From positions 62,001 to 126,000 of the forward strand of contig NZ_NADJ01000039.1 of the NCBI RefSeq assembly GCF_002196705.1: a stretch of 64,000 bases of DNA, written 5' to 3'. The notes beneath the pieces were generated by a model, which was not told the origin of the DNA, ran no database searches, and worked only from the letters and a program-made list of their open reading frames with translations. The translations under genes and the position numbers were made by a program. Source of the stretch: Desulfosporosinus sp. FKB (lineage in GTDB: Bacteria > Bacillota > Desulfitobacteriia > Desulfitobacteriales > Desulfitobacteriaceae). This document shows positions 36,970 to 45,503 of this stretch, one piece after another (positions within the stretch are counted from its first letter, which is position 1; each line of letters begins with the position of its first letter).

Positions 36970-38784
36970 TTAAAAGGCTGCTTCTGGGATATCCATAGCC
37001 GAAGTATCAGCTTCCTTAATAATTCGTACTGTCGCTGCCACGTCGGGCACGATGTTAAGAACGTAAAATTTCGCCGACTGTATTTTTCCATTATAGAAGG
37101 CCTGATCACCAGTTCCTTGAGCAAGCTTTTCTTGAGCTACTAGTGCTTGCTGCATTAACAAGCATCCTCCATATAGTTCAGCCGTAATTCGCAAAATTCT
37201 CGTGCTATAGAGTGGAACCAGCCTGATATCTTCCTTGAAATAACCCAGCATGGTGCCCACAAGATCTTGATAAGCCATTAACGCTTTTCCTAAAACTGCA
37301 AATTCGTGGGCAAAGGTACTATGATTTTGGTTGGTCTGTACAAATGCCGCCAATTCCATCATCCACTCTTTAAAAATATTGCCATTGTCCAGTCTCCACT
37401 TACGGCCTACAAGATCCATGGATTGTATGAAATTAGTACCTTCCCAAATCGAATAAATCTTTACATCCCTGGCTTGACGCGCAATAGGATATTCTTCGGT
37501 ATAGCCATAGCCGCCTAAGACTTGAATGGCTTCGGTAATCATCAGCCACCCTTGATCTGAGCAGTATGCCTTAATCAAAGGCGTAATAACTTCAATCGAA
37601 CGTTTAGCTTTACGGATATCCTCAGGATCATCCCCATGTTGGATTAAATCCAGATAATAATAGCCCTTAAAGATCATGGCCCGCATAGCTTCCAAGGTCG
37701 CCTTCTGAGTTAATAACATACGCCGAATATCTTCATGTTGAATGATAGGGACACGATCGCCTTTGGGATTGGTAATGGGACGCCCCTGAATGCGCTCTCT
37801 GGCATAATTAACGGCATTGTTATAGGCTACTGTCGCCACAGCCAGAGCACTATGCCCGGTATCCATCCGAGATCCATTGATCATCATGAACATTTGCGCC
37901 ATACCTTGGCCAACCCCTTTTTCATCAGGAGCACTGCCCAGCAGAATGCCTCGGCAATGGCCTTCTTCGCCAAAACTGAGTACTGCTGTTGCCGAACCTT
38001 TAAGACCCATTTTATGTTCGATCCCCACGGTAGCGACGTCATTGGGGTCACCTAAACTTCCGTCTTCATTGACCCAAATTTTGGGAACGATAAATAGGGA
38101 CAAGCCTTTGGTACCGGGAGCAGCTCCATCAACACGGGCCAGTACCAGATGAATTATGTTTTCTGTTAGATCATGGTCTCCTCCGGTAATAAAACATTTA
38201 GTGCCCTTAATTTTATAAACCAGAGGTTCGTCAGTGGGATAAGCTTTAGATGTCATATCCCCCACATCAGAACCGCCTCCGGGTTCAGTTAAGCACATTG
38301 TACCTTCCCAGACACCTGCAAACATTTTTGGGGTATAAAGGACGATTTGTTCCTTAGATCCGAAGGCCTTGATCACAGCCGCAATACCGCCGCTTAAGCC
38401 AATATAGGGGGACATGGACGGATTAGCGCCGATAATATATTCACGAACAGATTGATTAAGGATTTCCGGAAGGGCTCCCTCACCATCCACATCATTGTTG
38501 CTGGCGCCCCATCCGTTGTCATGGAGGAATCTGAAGGCCTTGTGAAACGATGGCGGAACCGTCACTTTCCCATCGTTAAATCTTGCCCCAATCGTATCGC
38601 CATCATCATTTGTGGGAGCTACCACGTCTTTACACACTTTCAGGGATTGATCGAGGATTCCATCGACATCCTCAATGGAGAGATAATCTCGATAGCGCTT
38701 TAAGCCTAGAATCTTTTTTCCGTCCAGCCACTCTTTGATAATAAATTTATGATCCTTATTGCTGTAAATAAAATTACTCGCCAA
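36970..38784 (-). CDS. Acyl-CoA dehydrogenase, C-terminally extended
   Basis: About 604 residues, longer than the usual 380 because of an added C-terminal helical domain, as in FadE-type dehydrogenases of anaerobes. FAD/substrate blocks: CLTEPGGGSDVGDMTSKA, GTKCFITGGDHDLTENI, and the region near the catalytic Glu, YSIWEGTNFIQSMDLV. It oxidises acyl-CoA to enoyl-CoA; the electron acceptor (probably ETF) is not encoded here. The start is the TTG at 38784 after AAGGGTGAG; ATG 38802 lies just upstream but its own leader lacks a site. First gene of the operon, behind a -24/-12 promoter. Confidence 0.9.
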   Translation of the reverse strand: MASNFIYSNKDHKFIIKEWLDGKKILGLKRYRDYLSIEDVDGILDQSLKVCKDVVAPTNDDGDTIGARFNDGKVTVPPSFHKAFRFLHDNGWGASNNDVDGEGALPEILNQSVREYIIGANPSMSPYIGLSGGIAAVIKAFGSKEQIVLYTPKMFAGVWEGTMCLTEPGGGSDVGDMTSKAYPTDEPLVYKIKGTKCFITGGDHDLTENIIHLVLARVDGAAPGTKGLSLFIVPKIWVNEDGSLGDPNDVATVGIEHKMGLKGSATAVLSFGEEGHCRGILLGSAPDEKGVGQGMAQMFMMINGSRMDTGHSALAVATVAYNNAVNYARERIQGRPITNPKGDRVPIIQHEDIRRMLLTQKATLEAMRAMIFKGYYYLDLIQHGDDPEDIRKAKRSIEVITPLIKAYCSDQGWLMITEAIQVLGGYGYTEEYPIARQARDVKIYSIWEGTNFIQSMDLVGRKWRLDNGNIFKEWMMELAAFVQTNQNHSTFAHEFAVLGKALMAYQDLVGTMLGYFKEDIRLVPLYSTRILRITAELYGGCLLMQQALVAQEKLAQGTGDQAFYNGKIQSAKFYVLNIVPDVAATVRIIKEADTSAMDIPEAAF

Positions 38785-38910
38785 GAAACTCACCCTTTCC
38801 ATAAAATAGTAGTACCATCAATGACTTCTGATATTGATCATCTTTTTTGATCAAGGCTTGGCTTTACACTTCCTTTTCTAAAAAAATCAAATATTCTTAA
38901 TAGTCTTATA

Positions 38911-38926
38911 AGCAATAACCATGCCA
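38911..38926 (-). promoter_or_regulatory. Sigma-54 (-24/-12) promoter of the acd-fadB-thl-CoA-transferase operon
   Basis: Minus strand: TGGCATGGTTATTGCT, that is TGGCA..(N)..TTGC with GG and GC at the required spacing. It lies about 130 bp before the first gene and beside a sigma-54 activator gene, which supports it. Transcription would start near 38900. Confidence 0.85.
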
Positions 38927-39020
38927 AATAAAAAGGCCTTCTAAAGAGCGCATAATCTTAGAAGACTCAGCAAAACGTGTATGAATTTGAAACAAAAAAT
39001 AGTTCCTTTCCAAAACTATA

Positions 39021-39035
39021 GTGCGTAAAACGTAC
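39021..39035. promoter_or_regulatory. Candidate activator-binding dyad upstream of the -24 element
   Basis: GTGCGTAAAACGTAC is an imperfect palindrome about 95 bp upstream of the -24 element; a half-site-like AAAACGTGTA lies at 38972-38981. The position suits an enhancer for the adjacent sigma-54 activator. Binding is inferred. Confidence 0.4.
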
Positions 39036-39061
39036 AATACATTTTTTAATAGTCATCCCGC

Positions 39062-40462
39062 TCAGTTAATCCCATAACGATGTAATTTATCGTAAAATAC
39101 TCGCCGAGAAAATCCTAATTCTTTCATTGCTTTTGTCCGATTATTATTATTGTCTGCTAAGGCCGAAAGAATTAGTTCTTTTTCCAAGGCCGCCACAATC
39201 TCCTTTACTGTTTGAGACTTATTCCTGGCGCTTAACTGGTCATCATTAAGGTGGAGAATTTGTTTCGGCAAATGATACATTTCTATAATTGTACCACTGC
39301 AAACAATACTTGCGTGTTCGAGTACATTTTGTATTTCTCGAATATTGCCCGGCCAGTCATATTCTTGAAAAAATCTCAGCACTTGAGAAGAAAGCGTTAG
39401 TTCATGACCTAATTCACGAGCAAAACGATTCAGAAAGGTTTTAGCTAAAGCTACGATGTCATCTTTTCGTTCTCTTAGCGGAACAAGATTAAGAGGAACA
39501 ATATTTAAACGGTAATACAAATCCCGCCGGAAAGTACCTTCTTGAATCATGCTTTCCAAGTCCCGATTTGTCGCTGCAATCACCCGGATATCAACTTTAA
39601 TCGTTTTAGTGCCGCCCACTCGCTCGATCTCTTTTTCTTGCAGGACACGCAATAATTTTGCCTGCATGGTAATACTCATATCACCGATTTCGTCTAAAAA
39701 TATGGTACCGCCGTGAGCCAGCTCGAACTTACCGAGCTTTCCTCCCTTTTTAGCGCCTGTAAAAGCGCCGTCTTCATATCCAAAAAGTTCACTTTCAATC
39801 AAATTGTCCGGTATCGCAGCACAGTTTACTTTAATTAACGGCTTATCTTTTCTTCGGCTGCTGTTATGTACTGCCTTGGCTAAAACCTCTTTACCGACAC
39901 CACTTTCTCCTCGAATTAGTACGGTACTATCTGTTTTGGCAACCTTGGCTGCTAAGACTAAGGTTTCTTTTAACGTGCTGTTTTGTCCTACATATTCTTT
40001 AAAGGAAAGAGGAAGTTGCTCCCATTGTTGTAACTGCTCTTTTAAATAATCGGCTACGCCTCTTGTCTGCTCCAACTCGCGGCTCAATTCTATAACTTCA
40101 GAAATGTTTTTAAAGATTGAAACACAGCCCATGATTCTATGGCCATCGTTTAAAAGGAAGGAACTTCCTATAACATCAATTCCGAGCGAATCCAAATAGT
40201 CCCTCCCCATATGACAGGACTTTCCGCTGCGCATTAACGTTATCGCTTCAGCCTTAGGTTCGATCTGATCCAACCTGCGTCCTAACACTTTTTCTACAGG
40301 TACCCCTAGTATCCTTGCATAAGCTTCGTTAGCGTAGACTATGGTCGTATCCGTGTCAATAACAAGTACTACATCATGAATGTTATCCATAATTCGGAAT
40401 AAAAGTTCTCGATTCCATTGCGGAAAATTACTGCTTTTAACAGCATAGATTCCCGTACTCAT
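39062..40462 (-). CDS. PAS-containing sigma-54-dependent activator
   Basis: A 466-residue enhancer-binding protein. The N-terminal PAS domain (about 18-125; [20 protein letters not shown]) is the likely sensor. The AAA+ domain has Walker [16 protein letters not shown], the sigma-54 contact loop [13 protein letters not shown], Walker [12 protein letters not shown] and an arginine-finger region. A Fis-type helix-turn-helix ends the protein ([20 protein letters not shown]). ATG 40462 follows GGGGGA. It lies just upstream of a -24/-12 promoter driving a CoA operon, in the arrangement of known regulators of such clusters. The PAS ligand is unknown. Confidence 0.93.
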   Translation of the reverse strand: MSTGIYAVKSSNFPQWNRELLFRIMDNIHDVVLVIDTDTTIVYANEAYARILGVPVEKVLGRRLDQIEPKAEAITLMRSGKSCHMGRDYLDSLGIDVIGSSFLLNDGHRIMGCVSIFKNISEVIELSRELEQTRGVADYLKEQLQQWEQLPLSFKEYVGQNSTLKETLVLAAKVAKTDSTVLIRGESGVGKEVLAKAVHNSSRRKDKPLIKVNCAAIPDNLIESELFGYEDGAFTGAKKGGKLGKFELAHGGTIFLDEIGDMSITMQAKLLRVLQEKEIERVGGTKTIKVDIRVIAATNRDLESMIQEGTFRRDLYYRLNIVPLNLVPLRERKDDIVALAKTFLNRFARELGHELTLSSQVLRFFQEYDWPGNIREIQNVLEHASIVCSGTIIEMYHLPKQILHLNDDQLSARNKSQTVKEIVAALEKELILSALADNNNNRTKAMKELGFSRRVFYDKLHRYGIN

Positions 40463-40566
40463 ATTATCCCCCACTTGCTATCCATCTTTTAGCACTATTA
40501 TATAGAATGAAAAGGAACATAGTAAAGTGATAATTTCAAATAATCAAAACATTTAAGCCTTTGCAC

Positions 40567-40596
40567 ACGAAAAGGGAGCTTTTGGACAAGCTCCCT
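40567..40596 (-). terminator. Terminator after hbd
   Basis: On the minus strand AGGGAGCTT, loop GTCCAA, AAGCTCCCT, then TTTTCG. It separates hbd from the activator gene. Confidence 0.85.
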
Positions 40597-40657
40597 ATAC
40601 CATTATCATTAGTTCTTTAAGACCTAGCTGAGTGCAAGAGGGCCAGCGCTTACTTTT

Positions 40658-41524
40658 TCAGGAATACTTGTAAAACCCTTTACCCGTTTTGCGGCCCCAT
40701 TCTTTCTTAATATACTTTTCTACAATGATAGGTGAAGGGCGATCGGCCGGATCACCGGTTGCTTGAAAACGCTCCATACTGATATAATAGCTCAAATCAA
40801 TTCCGGTTAGATCCATTAAACGGAAAGGTCCCAGGGGATGACCCAAGGCATTCATCACTGCAAGGTCAATCTCTTGGGGTGTGGCAATTCCCATGTCGGC
40901 AATGAATATCGCCTCTTGAGCTAAAGCCGATAATATCCGATTAACCAGAAAACCGTAAATTTCTTTCTTAAGCCAAACACCAATTTTGCCCAGTTTAGCA
41001 CTTAAGTCCATAGTGATTTGCGCAGTTTCGGCAGAAGTATGAGGTCCTTGAACAACTTCCACGAGTTTCATAACTAAGGCAGGGTTGAAGAAATGCATGT
41101 TGCATACTTTATCGGGTCTCTCCGTGGCATCGGCAATCTTCGAACTGACAATATAGGAACTATTAGTGGCAAGAATCGCCTGCTGCGGAGCAATTCGATC
41201 CAAATCAGCAAAGAGTTTCCGCTTGATATCCATTTTTTCCACAGCTGCCTCAATAACAAAGTCAGCATTTCCGGCAGCTTCTTCTAAACTCGCAGTAAAT
41301 CTCAGCTTCGCTAAAGCACTATCTGCCTGCTCCTGCGTTAATTTCCCTTTACTCACCCGTTCCGGCAAATAAGATTTGGCGAAGGCCTCCGCTTTGTCCA
41401 ACATATCTTGACTTATATCCGTGCAGGCAACGTTATAACCGGCTAAAGCGCAGCACAAGGCAATCTGATGCCCCATGTTGCCGGCTCCGACGACACAGAT
41501 TGTTTTAATGTCTTCTAATTTCAA
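40658..41524 (-). CDS. hbd: 3-hydroxybutyryl-CoA dehydrogenase
   Basis: A single-domain 3-hydroxyacyl-CoA dehydrogenase of about 288 residues. The NAD site is TICVVGAGNMGHQIALCCA; the catalytic His lies in NMHFFNPALVMKLVEVVQG with its Glu near VIEAAVEKMD; the C-terminal domain has GHPLGPFRLMDLTGIDL. It interconverts acetoacetyl-CoA and 3-hydroxybutyryl-CoA. TTG 41524 is 9 nt after GGGAG and gives the typical start LKLEDIKTI; ATG codons at 41572, 41563 and 41533 also fit the frame, so the start is uncertain. The crt gene lies upstream on the same strand, with a repeat in between. Confidence 0.9.
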   Translation of the reverse strand: MKLEDIKTICVVGAGNMGHQIALCCALAGYNVACTDISQDMLDKAEAFAKSYLPERVSKGKLTQEQADSALAKLRFTASLEEAAGNADFVIEAAVEKMDIKRKLFADLDRIAPQQAILATNSSYIVSSKIADATERPDKVCNMHFFNPALVMKLVEVVQGPHTSAETAQITMDLSAKLGKIGVWLKKEIYGFLVNRILSALAQEAIFIADMGIATPQEIDLAVMNALGHPLGPFRLMDLTGIDLSYYISMERFQATGDPADRPSPIIVEKYIKKEWGRKTGKGFYKYS

Positions 41525-41636
41525 TCGGATCATCTCCCTATCAATAATATGAACAGCTGCCATAACCTTCATTATGAAATGCGTCAGTTACAATTTGATA
41601 CGAATGAATCATCGTCTAGAATGATGTGAACCCTCG

Positions 41637-41694
41637 AAGTAAGGTATAGGAACCTCTCCCACTTGTAGAAATGGGAGTCTTACGATGGGATAAA
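41637..41694 (+). repeat. Dispersed repeat, copy 2, between crt and hbd
   Basis: The core AAGGTATAGGAACCTCTCCC, then ACTTGTAGAAATGGGAG and TCTTACGATGGGATAAAC, matches copies 1 and 3. It contains the clearest hairpin: CTCCCA paired with TGGGAG. It begins 4 bp beyond the crt stop, inside what would otherwise be a crt-hbd operon. Confidence 0.7.
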
Positions 41695-41698
41695 CTAG

Positions 41699-42478
41699 TT
41701 ACTTACCTTGGAAATTTGGTTTTCGTTTTTCCACAAAGGCTTTCATACCTTCTTTTTGGTCTTCAGTAGCAAACAATAAACTAAAACATTTATGTTCATA
41801 CTCTAAGCCTATCTCCAAGTCCATACGCTGTCCTTCATTAATGCATGTTTTCGCCAGACTTAAGGCCACGGCTCCTCTGGAAACAAACTTTTCAGCCATT
41901 TTTCGGGCCTCTGCCAATACTTGATCTGGAGGAACCACTTTATTCACAAGGCCAACCCTTAAAGCCTCCTCAGCATTAATTAGATCTCCGCTGAAGATTA
42001 ATTCCTTCGCCTTGCCGGCTCCAATTAAGCGCGGGAGACGCTGAGTCCCTCCTCCGCCAGGTAAAATCCCCAATTTAATCTCAGGCAGACCAAATTGAGC
42101 ATTATCGGCGGCAATACGAACATCAGCTGCCAAGGTCAATTCACATCCACCGCCAAGGGCATAACCATTAATAGCTGCGATGACTGGCTTAGGCATGTTC
42201 TCCAGCCGCTCAAAGGCTATCTTTGATGGTCTGAGACCTGTTGCAACATCAACAGCGCCTAACAAGACCATCTCCTTAATATCGGCCCCGGCAGCAAATA
42301 TTTTATCACCGCCGGTAATGATGACTGCTCGAACTGAATCATCAACAGACAAATTTTCTGCTGCCTCGGCCAACTCATTGAAAACCTGACTGTTTAAAGC
42401 ATTCAGCACGTCCGGACGATTTAAGGTGATGGTTGCAATTCCTTCTTCGATTTCCACAAGAAGTGTTTCGAACGTCAA
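41699..42478 (-). CDS. crt: Enoyl-CoA hydratase (crotonase)
   Basis: A 259-residue crotonase. The oxyanion-hole and acid/base blocks are intact: AAGADIKEMV, ALGGGCELTLAADVRIA with the first Glu, and FGLPEIKLGILPGGGGTQRL with the second. It hydrates crotonyl-CoA or a related enoyl-CoA. The start is TTG 42478, 8 nt after AGGAGG; a GTG two codons earlier is too close to the site. It pairs with hbd downstream and supplements the fused enzyme of the neighbouring operon. A sigma-54-like site lies about 90 bp upstream. Confidence 0.92.
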   Translation of the reverse strand: MTFETLLVEIEEGIATITLNRPDVLNALNSQVFNELAEAAENLSVDDSVRAVIITGGDKIFAAGADIKEMVLLGAVDVATGLRPSKIAFERLENMPKPVIAAINGYALGGGCELTLAADVRIAADNAQFGLPEIKLGILPGGGGTQRLPRLIGAGKAKELIFSGDLINAEEALRVGLVNKVVPPDQVLAEARKMAEKFVSRGAVALSLAKTCINEGQRMDLEIGLEYEHKCFSLLFATEDQKEGMKAFVEKRKPNFQGK

Positions 42479-42566
42479 TTCCACTACCTCCTAAATTGTT
42501 TTAGATTAAGCTCGGTCAGTTGTCCCCCCCTCTTTACTAGCAAAAAATCTGTTCAGTCATTTCCAT

Positions 42567-42582
42567 TACAAAAACCATGCCA
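42567..42582 (-). promoter_or_regulatory. Sigma-54-like site upstream of crt
   Basis: Minus strand: TGGCATGGTTTTTGTA. It is nearly the same as the promoter at 38911 (TGGCATGGTTATTGCT) but has GT instead of GC at -12, so it may be weak. It suggests crt is in the same regulon as the neighbouring operon. Confidence 0.5.
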
Positions 42583-43073
42583 GTTTACAATTAAACGTTA
42601 AAAGAACCTTTCTTGACCTAATAATCTACTAAATTCAGCAAAGTGCTGCCCTGATATAATTGTTTCTTAGTCATTGATTTTTGGTTATGAGCCATTAGGT
42701 TAAGTAATCTCCTACAATATGTATGCAAATAAAACTAAATACGGCTTAAATACTCAATTTAAGTTTCAAAAGTAAACTATTCCTTTCTGACCTATTTAGC
42801 TAAAATAGCAATTATCGCATCATGACATACTGCTCAAATGTAAGCATGACTATATAAATCAAAAACCTCTCTAGACCGGCATGTGAGCATAGAGAAGTTT
42901 AGAACTTGTATATAATTGATACTAAAACACTTCCATACCAAATAGACATGTATTCTAAGTCTAAACATTCTAAACAAACGTAATTTTTAAACTCGCGCGC
43001 AAGAAGTTTTGGCTAATAGCCTGAACTTAGTCTGTCTTATCTAATTTTGAGCCAAAAGGTACGCTTAAATCTA

Positions 43074-43151
43074 TTAATCGTTTCTTATCATATAATCAAT
43101 AAATAATACAATGGCAGCAGCTATTAACATAAAAGTCAATTCCCAGATCAT
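43074..43151 (-). CDS. Possible 25-residue single-helix membrane microprotein
   Basis: ATG 43151 is preceded by GAGGGG at a 5-6 nt gap. The 25 codons read MIWELTFMLIAAAIVLFIDY followed by MIRND: one hydrophobic helix with a charged C terminus, a typical small membrane peptide. It resembles KdpF-like or CydX-like subunits only in general character, and no partner operon lies nearby. Too short to be sure. Confidence 0.4.
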   Translation of the reverse strand: MIWELTFMLIAAAIVLFIDYMIRND

Positions 43152-43285
43152 TGGGACCCCTCTTTTCAGGTTTTATTTTTTTCACCTAATAAAGAAATCC
43201 TGACTTATAAGGAGCTGAATTTATACTGTATTCTATGATTCTTATTGCAATTTTGCGAAGACCTAAACTATATCTTAATCTAGGG

Positions 43286-43311
43286 TAAAAAAATACCCGC
43301 CTAACCGGCGG
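43286..43311 (-). terminator. Minus-strand terminator-like hairpin
   Basis: On the minus strand CCGCC, loop GGTTA, GGCGG, then GTATTTTTTT. No minus-strand gene ends close upstream; it could end a short antisense or leader RNA ahead of the microprotein ORF. Confidence 0.5.
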
Positions 43312-43457
43312 TTTGAAGTATGATTAGCATCTAAAAAATAAATATTAAGAGTATTACTATAAGACTCTTTTTATTTCCTTAAAGGAGAATTTGTTAAATT
43401 GGAGAAATGTTTTTAATCCCAAATTTGATCATTATAATTAGAAAAGAGGTTATTCTC

Positions 43458-44054
43458 ATGACTATTCCTGTCGACAAGTTTGTCAATTTCCAAGGTAGCA
43501 TGATTCATTATCTAATTTGCGGTGCTGAAAATCCCAGCGGTTGGGTTATCTTGCTCCATGGCAAGCGTTTTTCCGCCAAGGACTGGAAGGAATCTGGTCT
43601 TCTTGCTCAGCTTGAAAAAGAAAATTGTAAGGTCCTCGCCTTGGATCTTCCGGGTTATGGAATGTCAGAAAGGCTTCCGACGGAAATGAGCTTTGAGGAT
43701 TTTATTTTTGCGTTTTCAAAGCAGCTTACCCTGCCGGCCTTTCACCTGATTGGGCCCTCCTTCAGCGGTGAAATTGCTTTAAAAGTTGCTATTAAGTACC
43801 CAGAGCTGCTTTTATCATTAACTTTAGTTGACAGTATTAACGTGGACCAATATGAAAAACAATTAAACGAAATAGCGGCCAAGACCCTCATTGTTTGGGG
43901 AAAAGAAGATCAAATTGCGCCATATGACTTCGCCTTACTTCTAAAAGACAAGATACCTAACAGTCAATCATTAACCTTTGATCATCTCGGCCATACTTGT
44001 TATTTCGATGATATGGCAACATTCTCTCAAAAACTTTTAACATTCCTGCGTTAA
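43458..44054 (+). CDS. Alpha/beta-hydrolase fold protein
   Basis: A 198-residue small hydrolase. The early strand WVILLHGKRFSAKDW supplies the oxyanion region, the nucleophile serine lies in LIGPSFSGEIAL (G-x-S-x-S-G type), the Asp in IVWGKEDQIAP and the His in FDHLGHTCYF. It lacks a large cap domain, so it fits small carboxylesterase-like enzymes; the substrate is unknown. ATG 43458 follows AAGAGGT; a longer frame from 43407 adds 17 hydrophobic residues without a site. Single gene with its own terminator. Confidence 0.85.
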   Translation: MTIPVDKFVNFQGSMIHYLICGAENPSGWVILLHGKRFSAKDWKESGLLAQLEKENCKVLALDLPGYGMSERLPTEMSFEDFIFAFSKQLTLPAFHLIGPSFSGEIALKVAIKYPELLLSLTLVDSINVDQYEKQLNEIAAKTLIVWGKEDQIAPYDFALLLKDKIPNSQSLTFDHLGHTCYFDDMATFSQKLLTFLR

Positions 44055-44066
44055 GATCCTTAACCA

Positions 44067-44106
44067 TTAAAACCTCTCCGCTGCAAAAAGAGCAGAGAGG
44101 TTTTAA
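44067..44106. terminator. Terminator between the hydrolase and lipoprotein genes
   Basis: TTAAAACCTCT and AGAGGTTTTAA form an 11-bp stem, with an inner CTGC/GCAG pairing. It is symmetrical, so it can serve both convergent genes. Confidence 0.75.
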
Positions 44107-44132
44107 AAATGTATACAATTTATACAAAACCC

Positions 44133-44681
44133 CTATTGATGTGGGACAGATACCGTCAACACGGCTAACGTTTTACCTCCGGTTTGGAAAGGAATATAGA
44201 CTTTGAGATAATCACTGCTTAAGGAACTTGTTGCCTTACCGCTTTTAAGAACCTCCCCAATTTCTTCAGGTGTCGGAAAACCTTTCAAGACCCGTTCCGT
44301 ACCTTTTTTAACGCTGGAGGAAATTCTCACTTCCCCAACAAAAATTGAGACGCCCATGGTTCCTGGAAATAGAGTTTCTATACCGTCCACTATTTTATAG
44401 TGACCGTTTTCAATGTAATTCCCCTTACTTAAAGTAGTTCCGACAACCTTCCAATCGCCAGGGTAGTTTTTAGTCAACCAAACATTGATTTTAGATTCTA
44501 CAGCTTGTTGACTTCCTATATCGCCGGCTGTATCAGAGGCTTCCACCGGATGGACTTCCGTAGGTTGTGCGCTTGTCGGCAGAGGGGTTGAGGTTGAGAG
44601 TTTCTGATTCTTGCCGCAGCCCGTTAGAGAGAGCATTACGGTCACAATCGCAGCAGTAATCAGCCATTTCTTTAGTTGCAT
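44133..44681 (-). CDS. Lipoprotein with Cache-like domain
   Basis: A 182-residue lipoprotein. The signal peptide ends in a lipobox LTGC at about residue 22; a Thr/Pro-rich linker follows. The remainder (about 60-182) resembles the single-Cache domain of the membrane regulator at 48116: LFPGTMGVSIFVGEVRISSS aligns with LTGDTVTIFLGDTRVATT, each followed by a GT or GS turn and an EIGEVLKSGK/SVAQTVLQDGQ helix. So it may be a surface-bound ligand-binding module. It is divergent from an OmpR-type two-component system, which may control it. Function otherwise unknown. Confidence 0.75.
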   Translation of the reverse strand: MQLKKWLITAAIVTVMLSLTGCGKNQKLSTSTPLPTSAQPTEVHPVEASDTAGDIGSQQAVESKINVWLTKNYPGDWKVVGTTLSKGNYIENGHYKIVDGIETLFPGTMGVSIFVGEVRISSSVKKGTERVLKGFPTPEEIGEVLKSGKATSSLSSDYLKVYIPFQTGGKTLAVLTVSVPHQ

Positions 44682-44825
44682 GGTTTCCTCCTTAACTATA
44701 CGGTGTTGAATTCTAACCTATCTTATACTTTGTCCAAAACGAGTTGTATAATATACGAGCTAACCCAGAAAAACTAAGGAAATTTAAAGGTAATTCCTTT
44801 ATACTAAAACAAGGTGGTGTAAATA

Positions 44826-45503
44826 TTGAGATTACTATTAGTTGAAGACGAGCCAAGGCTCTCAGAGGCCTTGACCTACATTCTTAAAAAGAACAAGTAT
44901 GGAGTAGACACCGCCTATGACGGGGAAACCGGGCAAACTATGGCTGAAACGGGAGTTTACGATTTAATTATCCTTGACAGAATGCTGCCCCGCAAAGAAG
45001 GGGTTGCCGTCTTAAAATGTCTGCGTCACCAAGGCATCAATACTCCTGTTCTGTTATTGACGGCTAAAGATTCTATTCAAGCTAGAATTGAGGGGCTGGA
45101 CGCAGGAGCTGATGATTACCTTATCAAACCTTTTTCAACAGACGAACTTTTGGCGCGAATAAGAGCCTTAGGGAGAAGACCAGGTCAAATTCAAGGTGAG
45201 GCACTGGTTTTGGGCGGTTTTACCTTTCGTCCGCTTCATTGTGAATTAATGAAAGATAACCAGACAATCAAGCTAACGTTGAAAGAATCCTTGCTTTTAG
45301 AGCTTTTTATGCGTAACCTCGGACAAGTCATTACAAAAGAGCAGATACTTGACCGCGTGTGGGGGCTTGATTCGGATGTTGAAGCCAATAACGTGGAAAT
45401 TTACGTCCATTACCTGCGCAAGAAGTTAAATTCACCAGACTTAAAAATCGATACAGTACGAGGAATCGGCTACTGTTTGAAGGAGGGACCTGATGTTTCG
45501 TGA
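44826..45503 (+). CDS. OmpR-family response regulator
   Basis: A 225-residue regulator. The receiver domain (1-115) has acidic residues in LLLVEDEPRLSEAL, the phospho-Asp in YDLIILDRMLP, Thr in LLLTAKDS and Lys in DYLIKPFST. The DNA-binding domain (about 128-220) is an OmpR winged helix: LTLKESLLLELFMRNLGQVI, then VEIYVHYLRKKL and VRGIGYCL. TTG 44826 lies 8 nt after AAGGTGG. It overlaps the kinase gene start by 11 bp, so the two are translated together. Confidence 0.95.
   Translation: MRLLLVEDEPRLSEALTYILKKNKYGVDTAYDGETGQTMAETGVYDLIILDRMLPRKEGVAVLKCLRHQGINTPVLLLTAKDSIQARIEGLDAGADDYLIKPFSTDELLARIRALGRRPGQIQGEALVLGGFTFRPLHCELMKDNQTIKLTLKESLLLELFMRNLGQVITKEQILDRVWGLDSDVEANNVEIYVHYLRKKLNSPDLKIDTVRGIGYCLKEGPDVS

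Larger units (their letters stand above)
42583..43457. other. Long AT-rich region between crt and the hydrolase gene
   Basis: About 875 bp. Besides the tiny ORF (43074-43151) and hairpin (43286-43311) listed separately, I see no gene. The sequence holds no obvious IS end or tRNA. Confidence 0.5.
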
